DNA of 64,000 bases, taken from Lachancea mirantina (Eukaryota > Ascomycota > Saccharomycetes > Saccharomycetales > Saccharomycetaceae). Position 1 is the first letter of the stretch. Each line of letters opens with the position of its first letter. The stretch spans positions 930,001 through 994,000 of the forward strand of contig LT598467.1 in the NCBI GenBank assembly GCA_900074745.1, given 5' to 3'. Under the pieces are notes generated by a model. That model ran no database searches. It saw only the letters and a program-made list of their open reading frames with translations, and was not told the DNA's origin. Shown here one piece after another: positions 9,867 to 19,479 of this stretch. Position numbers and translations under genes: made by a program.

Positions 9867-12800
9867 ATGAGCATCGATGTGGCTATTGCATTTCAAAAAG
9901 TTAAGCCTATTTGTGTTGAGCTGTCGAGGCACGCCTTTTTGCCCCCTCAGCATTTCAATCCGTCCTCTAAAGAACTATTAAAGAGTTTACACAATTTGAA
10001 TAAAGAACTCGAAAATATTGCTAATGATGCGAGTGCTTTGAGTCCCAAGTTTGCAGATTATGTTTTCGTACCCATTGCTAGCTTGTTTAAACAAGAATCC
10101 TTAGACGTCCCCCACGTCCGTGAGTTACTGCTCATCATCTCTCATCTCACTTCATTGTGCTGGTCGACACCGGGCTCTTTTCCTCAAAGTTTATCCAGAC
10201 AGCTATTTCCACTCATTACATTTCTCATCAGCAGCGACAAGCATAACGCGGGTCTAAATGCAAAGGGAACCAGTTTCCAATTGGCCGCCGCGAAAATACT
10301 TGAAACCGTTTATGCTAGTTTGGCAATACAAAAAAGACACAATATCTATGATTTCTTTTCGGAGCCTAACAATCTCCCCGCATTGGGCCACTCGGTAACG
10401 ATTCTATTGGATATCCTGGTGCATAAGGGTGAGGACAAGGAAGTCGGAGAAGCGGTTTTGAAAGCGCTCGACGTGCTTTATCGTGAAGCCATTAACGACG
10501 GTGAAGTTTTATCATTTATTCTACCGGGGAATGTTTCTTCCATAGCCAAACTTTTCGTAAAGCCCGGTGTTACTGTGAATTACAAAGTCATATGCAAAAG
10601 CTTGGACTTACTCGAGTTTCTGCTTACAGTGGTTTACAGTGATACAGACCTCGAAGCCAGAAATGAGACGTTTACCATAGAGCAAATTGTGGAAGCAGGC
10701 CACCTTTCTCCAATTACCGTAATGACGGCTAACAGCACGTCTGCTAAATCAGGAAAAGTGCACAGAGATACAAAATGGTTGCAGGCAACGAGTGCGCAAG
10801 TCAAATTAGCCTTGGAAGGTGTCATGGAGAAACTGAAAAAAAGGAACAATATGAACATTATTAAAGCGTTGGCCAATTTCGCAAAAGCAGTGCTACTTAA
10901 CTGCACCAACTCACTCGCAAACTGTCGAGAGCTTCTCTTAACAGTTCTCTTTGATACTTCTGGGGATCAGACTTTATCTGCATTTGATGGTTTCCAAGCT
11001 GCCGCGGTAAAATCTATGCTTGAAACCGATACAAGCAGAATCGGTCATTTTATTCAGTCTGATGATGACTCAGGAATGACGCGTATTAAAAGAGCCACGG
11101 AATACTTGGCAAATTCGAACTATTTGGAAGATGAACTTGTTCCAAAGGTTGTCTATGCAATAAAAGATGGTATGATCCAATTTTTAGAGCAAAAACGATT
11201 GAGAATGAATGACACGAAGCTCATAGAGCAAGGTGGTGGGATTATTATTCACCAAAACCTCTTAGCTTTGGACAGCGAATCTTTTCCTTTGATTCCTACC
11301 TTGCCAAACAATTTCACTCTTTCCTTGGTGAGTCTTGTTCAGCTTTTAGGATCAGTAATCAACGAAGCTCAGTTTTGTGATGTTGTAGATCAGATTTTGG
11401 GCGAAGAAGAAACATCTCATTACCTTCAAGCGGCAATATCTGTTTGGATGGGATCTCTGTTGATGGTAGGGCAATCAGGCCTCAAGAGACAAATTGATCC
11501 TCATGTTGACGAATTTCTAGATTTTGGCACAGAAGGTGCAGAATTGGCCGGGGCGCCACTGGGTTGTTGCTACAGTCTTTTAGAGGAATGTTCAGCTATT
11601 ATTACAGAACTTACGCGGAACAAACCTTCGCTTTCGAAGCCCTCTGAGATGTGCGTGTCTCTCAGTCTCGAAGGCATAAAACTGCTGAGTGAAAGCATGG
11701 GAGAAAACTTCAGAGACGAGCTCATAGATTATCTGTTTCCCGTCATTGACTGCCTTGCTTCCACTTCCCCAATAATTCGCAGTTTCGCGCGATCTGCCGT
11801 ACAATCCATTGCTGATAATCTGTACAAGGGCTCCGTACGGGATCTTTTGCTGGATAATACTGATTACCTGGTGGATGCAATTTCGAGCTTTCTTAACAAC
11901 TGCGTCACCGACAGGGTTGCAACCGTTCTTATGGTTTTGTTCCAAATTGGAGGCTATGACGTCGTGCAGAGATCGCAAGACGTTTTACAAACTCTCTTTA
12001 GGCTAGTCGACTCTTATCACGGTTACACGGAGCTGTGCATGGACTGTTTCCAGCTATTTGACTTGATATTGTCCCAAATCAATTCTCTTTACGTGGTTGA
12101 ATCTGTAAGACAACTTCCAAGCTCCAAGGAATTCAAGACAAGCTCGTTTAGTCCTTGGGGTATTCAAAGCATGAATGATTTAATGACAATATTAGATCGA
12201 CCCAAAACCGAGGATTCTTCGGTGGTCGAGTTGGAAGATGACAAGTATGAAGAACGTGTTTCGGGGTTCCAGGACTATTTTGACCAGAAACTGAGGCAAG
12301 CGGACAGTGACGATGAGGATGATGACGACACTATGGAAAATGGCAACCAGCTAATGGAGCCGGTGCAAGTGGAGTCACACGATGCCTGGTTGTCGCCAAT
12401 CCCACTTGAGTCTTACCGACTGCTACTTCAAATATTTGGGTACGGAGAGAGATTGTTGATGCACGATTCCAAGCCCTTGCGTGCCCATATATTGAGATCA
12501 ATGGAGCGTATGGCTCCTTTGCTGGAAACGCAGCATAATTCTTATTTGCCCCAAGTCGCGAGCAGTTGGAACGCTGTTGTCGAATGCTCGCTGTCAGAAG
12601 ACTACACATTGGCAACCGCGTCATTCAGAACGCTTCGTGCGTTCATTACGACCGCTGGCGATTTTCTCACCAAGAGATTCATTGACTTGTGGACTACCTA
12701 CAAAAGAAAGTCTCCCGTTGTAAGACACACAATTGAATTTGTATCTACGGCTAATGGTTTGTCAATTCCTCGCGAATTTCCTATGGTAATCAAAGAAGCA

Positions 12801-12995
12801 CTTATCTCACTCGCTGAACTACTTTTGGAAGGGATTTGCAAATCAGAACTACACATATCGGATACACTACAGCAAGAAATGTTGAGACAATGCTTAATTG
12901 TTTTGCCAAAAGAACATATACAATCGAAATCGCTGCATTTGGGAGATATCGCCGAATCGTTGAATTACACTATAAAATCGACCAAGACTATTTGA
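9867..12995 (+). CDS. TTI1: TTT complex subunit Tti1 (PIKK maturation)
   Basis: The 1042-residue HEAT-repeat protein is close in length to S. cerevisiae Tti1 (1038). With Tel2 and Tti2 it forms the TTT complex, a co-chaperone that stabilises the PI3K-like kinases Tor1/2, Mec1, Tel1 and Tra1. The sequence is an all-helical array from MSIDVAIAFQKVKP to the end, without catalytic motifs. An acidic loop (DSDDEDDDDT, about residues 813-822) precedes the last helical block. The ATG at 9867 is the first in frame and fits the family start. In S. cerevisiae TTI1 directly follows YKL033W-A; here PRS3 and ETP1 from the chromosome VIII track lie between them, as expected of an unduplicated ancestor. Confidence 0.94.
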   Translation: MSIDVAIAFQKVKPICVELSRHAFLPPQHFNPSSKELLKSLHNLNKELENIANDASALSPKFADYVFVPIASLFKQESLDVPHVRELLLIISHLTSLCWSTPGSFPQSLSRQLFPLITFLISSDKHNAGLNAKGTSFQLAAAKILETVYASLAIQKRHNIYDFFSEPNNLPALGHSVTILLDILVHKGEDKEVGEAVLKALDVLYREAINDGEVLSFILPGNVSSIAKLFVKPGVTVNYKVICKSLDLLEFLLTVVYSDTDLEARNETFTIEQIVEAGHLSPITVMTANSTSAKSGKVHRDTKWLQATSAQVKLALEGVMEKLKKRNNMNIIKALANFAKAVLLNCTNSLANCRELLLTVLFDTSGDQTLSAFDGFQAAAVKSMLETDTSRIGHFIQSDDDSGMTRIKRATEYLANSNYLEDELVPKVVYAIKDGMIQFLEQKRLRMNDTKLIEQGGGIIIHQNLLALDSESFPLIPTLPNNFTLSLVSLVQLLGSVINEAQFCDVVDQILGEEETSHYLQAAISVWMGSLLMVGQSGLKRQIDPHVDEFLDFGTEGAELAGAPLGCCYSLLEECSAIITELTRNKPSLSKPSEMCVSLSLEGIKLLSESMGENFRDELIDYLFPVIDCLASTSPIIRSFARSAVQSIADNLYKGSVRDLLLDNTDYLVDAISSFLNNCVTDRVATVLMVLFQIGGYDVVQRSQDVLQTLFRLVDSYHGYTELCMDCFQLFDLILSQINSLYVVESVRQLPSSKEFKTSSFSPWGIQSMNDLMTILDRPKTEDSSVVELEDDKYEERVSGFQDYFDQKLRQADSDDEDDDDTMENGNQLMEPVQVESHDAWLSPIPLESYRLLLQIFGYGERLLMHDSKPLRAHILRSMERMAPLLETQHNSYLPQVASSWNAVVECSLSEDYTLATASFRTLRAFITTAGDFLTKRFIDLWTTYKRKSPVVRHTIEFVSTANGLSIPREFPMVIKEALISLAELLLEGICKSELHISDTLQQEMLRQCLIVLPKEHIQSKSLHLGDIAESLNYTIKSTKTI

Positions 12996-13210
12996 TGTTA
13001 CGCGACTTACGTGGTGTGGTTTCCCATTCTCTTCTTTTCTCTTTGGCTCATCAGTCGATTCATCGACAACCGTTTGACCCGCGATGACCACTGAAAAATT
13101 TAAACTTTATCACTCAGTATCTCATAGTAAAAGGCAGAAAAACAACATCGGAACAGAGGGTGGGAAATCAGTCGGAAGTGCGTCGTAATACATGGAGAGC
13201 CTGTTCAGAA

Positions 13211-15076
13211 ATGAATGACGATGATAATTATATTTCGCCGCATGAGACTGCCCTCGCTGTGGTAGCCACGGCGATGAAAAAAGCACGACTTGGATTAGAC
13301 ACATTGATCGTAAATTCAATAATGGCAGGTATTTTTTTTAGTGCTGGAGGGATTTTATTCGTGAGTTTCCATGGATATTGTCCGTTGATTTTGGAGCAAA
13401 ATCCTGGGATTTTGCTTTTCGCAGGTTCTTTTGCATATCCTGTGGGTCTTTTCTACGTGATCATCAATGGTACCGATCTGTTCAATTCGAACATTTTATT
13501 TTTCACCGTGGGATGTTTGCGGCAAGCTGTGAACATTTACGACTTGCTTATCAGTTGGTTCGTAAGTTGGTTTGGAAATTTTGCTGGAACCCTTTTTGTT
13601 TCCTATATTATCATGTACCTCTCAAAAGTTGGACGCGACAGCCATTACATTCATGGCTCAGTTATTCTTGCAGAGGACAAAGCTGTGTACAATTTCATTG
13701 AGACGTTTATTAAAGGTATGGTGGGGAATTTTTACGTTTGTCTTGCCATTTACCTGCAATTGATGGCAAAACCGCTTCATGTGAGATTGATCCTGATGGC
13801 TCTCCCTATCGTCACTTTTGTCAGTGGTGGGTTTACGCATGTAGTTGCAGATATGTTCATCTTAACTTCTGGTATGCTTAATGGAGCTGATATCTCTATA
13901 GCCAAATTTGTGTGGAGAATGATGCTTCCGGCCACTTTGGGGAATGTAGTCGGTGGTGTAGCTTTTGCTGCCGTGGTTCCCTTCTATTTGCACCTTCTAG
14001 TTGTTGAAAGAGATAGGAAGAGGTTGTCCTTACCGCGCTATGATGCTAGAGATGAGCAGCCCGACCTGAACATGGATTCACGTGTGGTCAAGATCTCTCC
14101 CGAAGAAGCAGAGGAAGAACAAGAAGCTGCCGAGTGTTCAGCTGTGGATGAAAAACAAAGTATTTCTCCCCTTGGCGAAACGTCCAGCTCAGAAGATGCC
14201 GCTGTATCAGTGTGTCACGGGCCGATCGGAGCTAGGTCTATGTCGCATGAAAGTCACTTGAGCAGAAGCGATACGCGCTCCACCCTGAGACGCAGGGTAC
14301 CAATTTCTAAAAGATCACCAGCAGGCGTGTTTCCGGTGAAGGGCATGGGATTACCTTTGCAGAAGGAAATGACCATTGCCGATGATAACGCGAGTATCGG
14401 AAGCGGAAGCACGTTTAGCGTCTCCAAAGAGCCATATAGAGGGCCTGAACCTTTTACTGCCGGTTCTTCAATGGAAAACGATGTGATTCCCGTGGAATCC
14501 AGTAATTCCAGGGCGCAACGTATTTTGACTGCACCTACGGGCTCTGAACCCCACCGGACTTTTCGACCACACTTACCAGTCAGGTCTAATTCGTTTTCTC
14601 AACGAGGTTTCAATGAGCGCCGACGGGGCAATTCGAGCCATCAGGGTGGTTATGATGTTAATGAAAACAAGTTGGGTACGAAATTGGAAAGAGCACTCAC
14701 CCGCTTAGCATCGCGTGTTTCATCGACACAGGAGGAGGAGTCATCGTTGCCGCAAACGACTCAGGATGTTGTCCCTCGAACGACATCACGCGTAAACCCT
14801 CATGAGACGCCATCTAGTGTTTCTCTCCCAAGGCCCGCCCCTGCCAAAAAACGATCTACTCACGGAAGGAAGCTGATAGAGTCATTGAGCAGGTCAAACA
14901 CTAGAAATAATCCGGAAGAGTTTTTGAAACGGATGTCGTCAGCTGGTATTACCACCGTTGCTGCAGAGCATGCCAACACTACAGCCGGAATCGAAGATTT
15001 AAGCTACGAAGACCTACGATACGAAAGACGACATGCACGCGATCCCAAGTCGAAGGAAGGTCGCACGGCTACATGA
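13211..15076 (+). CDS. Formate/nitrite transporter family protein (YHL008C homologue)
   Basis: The 621-residue protein belongs to the FNT family, pentameric channels for small monovalent anions such as formate and nitrite. Residues 1-280 carry about six membrane segments and family sequences such as YISPHETALAVVATAMKKARL at the start, ADLFNSNILFF-like and GNVVGGVAFAAVVPF. The second half is a long, Ser-rich, basic cytosolic tail that includes the conserved VVERDRKRLSLPRYDARDEQ. YHL008C (627 aa, as I recall) has the same layout. The ATG at 13211 (MNDDDNYISPHE) matches the homologous start. The frame extends 17 codons upstream without an ATG. In S. cerevisiae its relative lies near ETP1, and here it sits two genes away. 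Confidence 0.93.
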   Translation: MNDDDNYISPHETALAVVATAMKKARLGLDTLIVNSIMAGIFFSAGGILFVSFHGYCPLILEQNPGILLFAGSFAYPVGLFYVIINGTDLFNSNILFFTVGCLRQAVNIYDLLISWFVSWFGNFAGTLFVSYIIMYLSKVGRDSHYIHGSVILAEDKAVYNFIETFIKGMVGNFYVCLAIYLQLMAKPLHVRLILMALPIVTFVSGGFTHVVADMFILTSGMLNGADISIAKFVWRMMLPATLGNVVGGVAFAAVVPFYLHLLVVERDRKRLSLPRYDARDEQPDLNMDSRVVKISPEEAEEEQEAAECSAVDEKQSISPLGETSSSEDAAVSVCHGPIGARSMSHESHLSRSDTRSTLRRRVPISKRSPAGVFPVKGMGLPLQKEMTIADDNASIGSGSTFSVSKEPYRGPEPFTAGSSMENDVIPVESSNSRAQRILTAPTGSEPHRTFRPHLPVRSNSFSQRGFNERRRGNSSHQGGYDVNENKLGTKLERALTRLASRVSSTQEEESSLPQTTQDVVPRTTSRVNPHETPSSVSLPRPAPAKKRSTHGRKLIESLSRSNTRNNPEEFLKRMSSAGITTVAAEHANTTAGIEDLSYEDLRYERRHARDPKSKEGRTAT

Positions 15077-15525
15077 CGAGGAGCGGTAGTGAATAACTAC
15101 TAATTTTCGCTAAGTACGATGAGAGCTCTACGGCCAAGGAACTCAACGCCAACAAAATATGAATATTCAAGATGACCACTCAACCAAGCATAATATCGCA
15201 TTTTTTGATGTTTTTTTAATTGAAGGTTACACGTTTAAACGTCATTGAAATCGAAATGAGAGTTGAAGACGTTTTCATAGCGTCCAGTACGCTACTGGTA
15301 TGCCGATCAAGATATCATGAAATTGGATCAAGTCTTTAAATGTTGACCAAGCTTTAAAGGATCGTATACTCATTACTTGTTTAGAGCGATGACCTAAATC
15401 ATGTGACCATGTCAATGTATACGAAATTCTGTTTTCGCGTCAGTATTGAAAATAAAAGACGCGTTAACGAGATGATGATCTTCACATCTTCTGTAGTGCT
15501 AACACGTCAAGGAATTGGAATCACT
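15077..15525. other. FNT gene-PDS5 intergenic region and PDS5 leader
   Basis: This stretch contains the upstream terminator and the PDS5 promoter. Upstream in-frame ATGs for PDS5 occur at 15409 and just after, so the last 117 bases may be coding if an earlier start is used. No other feature is visible. Confidence 0.45.
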
Positions 15526-18500
15526 ATGGTGGTTTTGAAGACTCAAATGGCTTTCAAGAGGTCGATTATACCGACAATGAAGGAAAACACGACCGTTGAG
15601 CAATTGCTGGATACTCTAAACTCCCTGCATGAACATTTATCATCTCTGAAACAAGAAGCCCTTGACGTGTCATCGATTGATAAATATCGAGCCGAACTCA
15701 TGGACCGGAGGATTTTCAAAAATAAGGATGCGGGCGTGCGGACTCTTTGTGCTTGCTGTTTGAGTGACATTCTGAGACTTTATGCGCCTCATGCTCCTTA
15801 CACAGGAGAGGAGCTCCGGGCCATCTTTCAGCTGTTTTTCAGTCAGTTTCGGCTTCTGAAAGAGCCTGATAATGGATACCATGCGCAGCAGATATTTTTG
15901 GCTACGAATTTGTTGGAATTTAGGTCCATTGTTCTTCTCACACACGTTCCTAAATGTGACGCCTTGATCGATGAGCTTTTTGAAATTTTCCTTCCAAAAG
16001 AAGGAGCCGCTTTTCCTGAACGTTTGTATAAGCTGGCGGCGGGACTATTGGGCGAAATTATCTCAGAATGCGATGCACTTCCTACTTCTGCTCTCAAGAG
16101 AGTATTTAACAGAATTCTTTCTCATTCTGCCAATGCCTCCCTTGCCAAGGCTCCGCCCAAAAAAGATGCAGGTTTTGAAATTAGCCTAATCATCTGTGAG
16201 ACGTACTCCAACAGGCTTGGAAGGCATTTCATAAAGCTATATTCCGAAATCATGTATGAGCTTTTAGACACGCGTGGGGAAAATGGAGCAGAACTCGACA
16301 ATGGTGGACGACACGGAAAGGGTTACAGTAAGCTGTCAAAACTCAATCGCCTAACTTCCCTTTTATGGATTTATGCACCAGAACTTGTATCTTCGGTACT
16401 GGGCTTCGTAAATCAGATGCTTTGTTCGGACAATGAGCTTTTGCGCGAATCGGCAACAGACTGCGTTGGTCGAATGTTGGCCACTACCCAATCGCAGAAC
16501 TTTGTGGTGGCTCATAAGGAGACATATAAAATTTGGTTAAGCAAAATGGCAGACATTTCTGCCAACGTCAGAGTGGCTTGGCTGTCCGAGATTTCATCCA
16601 TTTTGCAGGTCAGAAGTGATATCTCCGACGATATCTCTAAAGGGCTCTCCAAAACGCTCATCGACTCTGATCATGTCGTTCGCTTAGCCGCTGTTGAATC
16701 ACTGGCTGCTCTTAACGTCACAGTTATTTGGGCCATACCTTCCATGTCAAAAGTTATCTCAGCTCTACTACATTTGGTAAGAGAAACCAGACGAGACGTC
16801 AGAGAGAAATGCCTTGAAACTGTCACCGAGCTTTATGTTCAGTCGATGCAGCAGGAAAACAAAGTGCAAAGTCAGGACCTTCAAACTGTTGTCAAAACTA
16901 TACCGTCAGTTATTTTGCACTTGTATTACATCAACGATCCTAATATCAATGCTCAGGTCGATATGGTCTTATTCGAAAAGCTGTTACCACTAACGCTTAG
17001 CAGTGAGCTTCTGGTCGAGCGCCTTCTAAACATGGTACACGATTTAGATAAAAAGGCGTTGAGCTCTTTTTATGCCTTTAACAAGAGGCAATTGCAAATG
17101 TCAGCTGCGTTGCAGCAATACATTCAACTGTGTGAGAAAACTAACATGCCAGAAGGTGAAAAAGTATCAAAAACGCTAGAAGATCGTTTTCAAAAGATTA
17201 TTCAATGGTTAAGCTTTGGCTTTCCAGACCAGTACGATGTCAAAGGCGTTCTGCAGTTGTTCAGAAACTTGAATAACAGACGGCTTTACTTTTTGGTGAG
17301 CGTAATTATAGCAGATGACTCGAATTATTCAAAACTGAGGAACGCGTATCAAGAATTCATAAGACGGCTTGGGGATGGGCAGGCTCTTTCCAGCCATAGC
17401 GACGAAGCTGAAACTGACGACATGGGGGAAGAGACATTGATGGTCTTCAAAATCATTCTCTATCGATCTGCTCCATTTATCTATAACGTTAGCAACGTAC
17501 CGTTGCTACTGAGAGCTTCTATAAACACCGACCTTGCAAATAGCCTTGTTGCAAAGAAGCTAATTGATCAAATTTCTGAAGCTAAGCCTGATATTCTCGA
17601 GGGACAGAAGAAAGAATTGATTATTATAATCGAGAATGGGAGAACCACCCAAGATGAAAAAGCACTTCCTGTGGGCGATGCTTTGCGCACGGTTTACAAA
17701 ATTGAAAAATCCCAGCAAGAACGTCGTGCCCAATATGAGGATAAGTTCTTTGATTTATTAATTGACTACACCGTGAATGGATCACTAATTGAGGCAAAAT
17801 ACGCTGTAAAACTTTTAAGTCTGTTTCCGTCGAAGGAGTTTTGTCTGGAAAAAGTAAGAGTCAAAATTCTGCCCTTGAACTCTGCATCTAAAGATTTTGC
17901 GAAACAGGTTCTCGTTCTTTCTGAGATATTCAAATTTGCTCCTCACTTACTTGACGAGAACTCCACTGATATAGTGAGCTATTTGATAAAGGAGACCTTA
18001 TTGGCGAACAATGTCGAAGAAAGGCCGGTTGACAATGTCGGATGGATCAGCGATGAGAATATCATGGACGGAGAGTGTGACGCTCTGGCCGCAAAAATCT
18101 TTTCCTTGAAGCTCTTCACAAATAAATTAAGGGCGATTGCGGGTCTTGTAGATGAAGATGAATTGGCAAATGTTTTTACTCAAAAGACCATAAAGCTTTT
18201 TGTCTACATAATCGCTGGGGGCGGTGAATTGATTCCTGAAGATAGTGAGTATTTTCCTACCCCGCCGGATTTTCAGACGAGATTAAGATGTAGCGCGGGT
18301 CTTCAGGTACTTAAGTTGGCCAAAATTCCTGCATTGAGCCACTTAATCAAATCCGAGTACATTTCCAAGCTCGTAAATCTTGTTGAGGACGAGTCACTCA
18401 AAGTGCGCTCTGAATTTCTCGAGAAACTCAAAGATTTCCTAGGTAGAGAGGAAATTTCCATCAAGTTTTTACCACTTATCTTTTTCACCGCCTATGAGCC

Positions 18501-19338
18501 CAATGCAGATCTGAAGGCCACCATAAAGACCTGGATAAATTTCATGTTCGACAATGTAAAGGCCAAAACAACCACAACAAGTACAAAATTTGAGCGAGCT
18601 TTACCACGATTTATACATTCCATTGCTCATCATCCAGATATCGTAAACGGCCTTGAAGCAGAAGGAAAAGCAACCCTTGATAGCTTGACTACAGCAGTGG
18701 ATTACCTCATTTTCTATTTCGATTCTATTGCAAATGCGTCCAATTTAAGTTTGCTGTATTACTTCTCCGCAAGAGTTAAGCAATATCAAGATGCACTAGA
18801 AGACGAAATTCCTTCAGAAGGCTTATATGATTCCGAGTCTAATTTTCCAAAAAGTCTAAACGTTTACGTGATAGCCGAACTATCTCAGCTCGTCTTGAAT
18901 CAACTCAGTGAGCAGAAAAATTGGTCCATCGCTGCTCACCCTGCAAATCTTAACTTACCTGGTGATATATTTAAACCTTTCGACACCATCGACAAAGCAC
19001 GACAAAACGCCTTCGAGACATATCTAACACAAGAGCAGACCTCGATAATGCGTAAAACAATCGAGATGAAATTGGGACGGCTATCAAAAAAATCTCAAAC
19101 TGTCAAGCAGCAAGTACAAAAGAGGAAATTGGACGACGAATACAAGGGATCTAAGCGAAAGGTAATCACAGGAGTACACCAAGACTCGAACGTCAAATCT
19201 TTGAGAAGTGCGACTTCGTTCGATGATGTGTACGTACCCCCAACTTCTTCCAAGGAGAGTCGCAACGTATTGAGAAAAAGCTCACGGCAGAAAAAGAATG
19301 TAAATTACGATGACGGCGAAAGTGATGATGAATACTAA
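15526..19338 (+). CDS. PDS5: Cohesin regulator Pds5
   Basis: From the chosen start the protein has 1270 residues, close to S. cerevisiae Pds5 (1277). Pds5 binds the cohesin kleisin Mcd1 and controls sister-chromatid cohesion, cohesin acetylation by Eco1, and release. The sequence is a HEAT-repeat array with highly conserved stretches (ACCLSDILRLYAPHAPYT, HLYYINDPNINAQVD, LVEDESLKVRSEFLEKLKDF, FFTAYEPNADLK) and a basic, acidic-tipped tail (SSRQKKNVNYDDGESDDEY). The ATG at 15526 (MVVLKTQMAFKRSIIPT) fits the homologous N-terminus best. In-frame ATGs at 15409 and 15547 are alternatives. RCO1 converges from the right with 141 bases between stops, as on chromosome XIII. Confidence 0.95.
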   Translation: MVVLKTQMAFKRSIIPTMKENTTVEQLLDTLNSLHEHLSSLKQEALDVSSIDKYRAELMDRRIFKNKDAGVRTLCACCLSDILRLYAPHAPYTGEELRAIFQLFFSQFRLLKEPDNGYHAQQIFLATNLLEFRSIVLLTHVPKCDALIDELFEIFLPKEGAAFPERLYKLAAGLLGEIISECDALPTSALKRVFNRILSHSANASLAKAPPKKDAGFEISLIICETYSNRLGRHFIKLYSEIMYELLDTRGENGAELDNGGRHGKGYSKLSKLNRLTSLLWIYAPELVSSVLGFVNQMLCSDNELLRESATDCVGRMLATTQSQNFVVAHKETYKIWLSKMADISANVRVAWLSEISSILQVRSDISDDISKGLSKTLIDSDHVVRLAAVESLAALNVTVIWAIPSMSKVISALLHLVRETRRDVREKCLETVTELYVQSMQQENKVQSQDLQTVVKTIPSVILHLYYINDPNINAQVDMVLFEKLLPLTLSSELLVERLLNMVHDLDKKALSSFYAFNKRQLQMSAALQQYIQLCEKTNMPEGEKVSKTLEDRFQKIIQWLSFGFPDQYDVKGVLQLFRNLNNRRLYFLVSVIIADDSNYSKLRNAYQEFIRRLGDGQALSSHSDEAETDDMGEETLMVFKIILYRSAPFIYNVSNVPLLLRASINTDLANSLVAKKLIDQISEAKPDILEGQKKELIIIIENGRTTQDEKALPVGDALRTVYKIEKSQQERRAQYEDKFFDLLIDYTVNGSLIEAKYAVKLLSLFPSKEFCLEKVRVKILPLNSASKDFAKQVLVLSEIFKFAPHLLDENSTDIVSYLIKETLLANNVEERPVDNVGWISDENIMDGECDALAAKIFSLKLFTNKLRAIAGLVDEDELANVFTQKTIKLFVYIIAGGGELIPEDSEYFPTPPDFQTRLRCSAGLQVLKLAKIPALSHLIKSEYISKLVNLVEDESLKVRSEFLEKLKDFLGREEISIKFLPLIFFTAYEPNADLKATIKTWINFMFDNVKAKTTTTSTKFERALPRFIHSIAHHPDIVNGLEAEGKATLDSLTTAVDYLIFYFDSIANASNLSLLYYFSARVKQYQDALEDEIPSEGLYDSESNFPKSLNVYVIAELSQLVLNQLSEQKNWSIAAHPANLNLPGDIFKPFDTIDKARQNAFETYLTQEQTSIMRKTIEMKLGRLSKKSQTVKQQVQKRKLDDEYKGSKRKVITGVHQDSNVKSLRSATSFDDVYVPPTSSKESRNVLRKSSRQKKNVNYDDGESDDEY

Positions 19339-19479
19339 TTATAACGATTCTTTTGCTAATATACAAGTATGTTGTCACTCTATTAATGAGAATCGTTGTG
19401 AAGAAGTTGACTTTATAGACTTCTGATGCAATTTTACGTATAAAGTCCTAGATCATTATGCAACGTCACTATCTCCAGT